A stretch of DNA of 64,000 bases. It comes from Spirochaetota bacterium (GTDB lineage: Bacteria > Spirochaetota > UBA12135 > COTS27). How positions within the stretch are numbered: the stretch's first letter is position 1; the number at the start of each line of letters is the position of its first letter. Made by a program: the position numbers and the translations under genes. The notes beneath the pieces were generated by a model. It was not told the origin of the DNA and ran no database searches. It saw only the letters and a list, made by a program, of their open reading frames with translations. The stretch covers positions 2,139,271 through 2,203,270 of the forward strand of contig AP019861.1 of the NCBI GenBank assembly GCA_013426755.1, given 5' to 3'. Below, piece after piece: positions 62,894 through 64,000 of this stretch.

Positions 62894-64000
<1,107 letters not shown>

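Overview
The window looks like a chromosomal segment of an AT-rich, diderm, LPS-making bacterium, most probably a spirochaete (Spirochaetota). This rests on gene content, not on a search. The pointers are a fused cytidylate kinase / ribosomal protein S1 gene (51.1-53.5 kb), an XPB/ERCC3-type helicase (47.7-49.5 kb), FlgT/LPP20-like lipoproteins with V/L-x-S-C or A-G-C lipoboxes, and long phosphohexomutases. BamA, Skp and LpxD show an outer membrane with lipid A. An F-type ATP synthase (beta and epsilon ends) argues against Treponema/Borrelia-like lineages that use V-type enzymes. The + strand is C-rich relative to G, and + strand genes encode Thr/Pro/His/Lys-rich proteins, so the + strand is probably the lagging strand. 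No rRNA, tRNA, CRISPR array, IS element or prophage was recognised.

Layout. 0-4.6 kb: a 97-bp tandem array, a membrane GGDEF protein, 1.6 kb of repeat mosaic, and a beta-propeller-like exported protein. 4.6-9.5 kb: rsmE with its 3' end amplified into an 85-bp array, an orphan indolepyruvate oxidoreductase subunit, a MltB-like lytic transglycosylase, and pyrB. 9.5-15.1 kb (+): phosphohexomutase, dsbD, shikimate kinase. 15.2-19.7 kb (-): bamA-skp-lpxD envelope operon. 20.3 kb: recO. 21.3-27.1 kb: a MoxR-like AAA+ ATPase and a VWA protein, separated by a duplicated 1.47-kb cassette of tiny charged proteins and convergent two-helix membrane proteins. 27.4-34.2 kb (-): a six-gene lipid-modification cluster. 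34.7-37.3 kb: two lipoproteins. 37.7 kb: a 20-bp array whose units resemble Fur boxes. 38.5-41.1 kb: a QueD-like enzyme, a Fur-family regulator and a DMT transporter. 41.3-47.6 kb (+): purL, purQ and phosphoglucomutase. 47.7-53.5 kb (-): XPB helicase, nadC, cmk-rpsA. 53.5-55.5 kb: repeat-filled spacer. 55.5-62.4 kb (+): der, plsY, a histone-like basic protein, an A-type Fe-S carrier and a YgfZ-TPR fusion. 62.4-64 kb (-): atpC and the 3' part of atpD.

Themes. Intergenic DNA is dominated by tandem repeats, each with its own unit; in three places an array overlaps or abuts a gene end (GGDEF, rsmE, der). Repeats inside genes have periods that are multiples of three and sit in low-complexity insertions, which help explain why many proteins here exceed their family's usual length.

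The strongest candidate for an undescribed system is the MoxR/VWA locus. The small-protein and regulatory parts of its duplicated cassette are well conserved, while the membrane-protein reading frames between them have diverged strongly. Second is the lipid cluster with two CFA-like methyltransferases.
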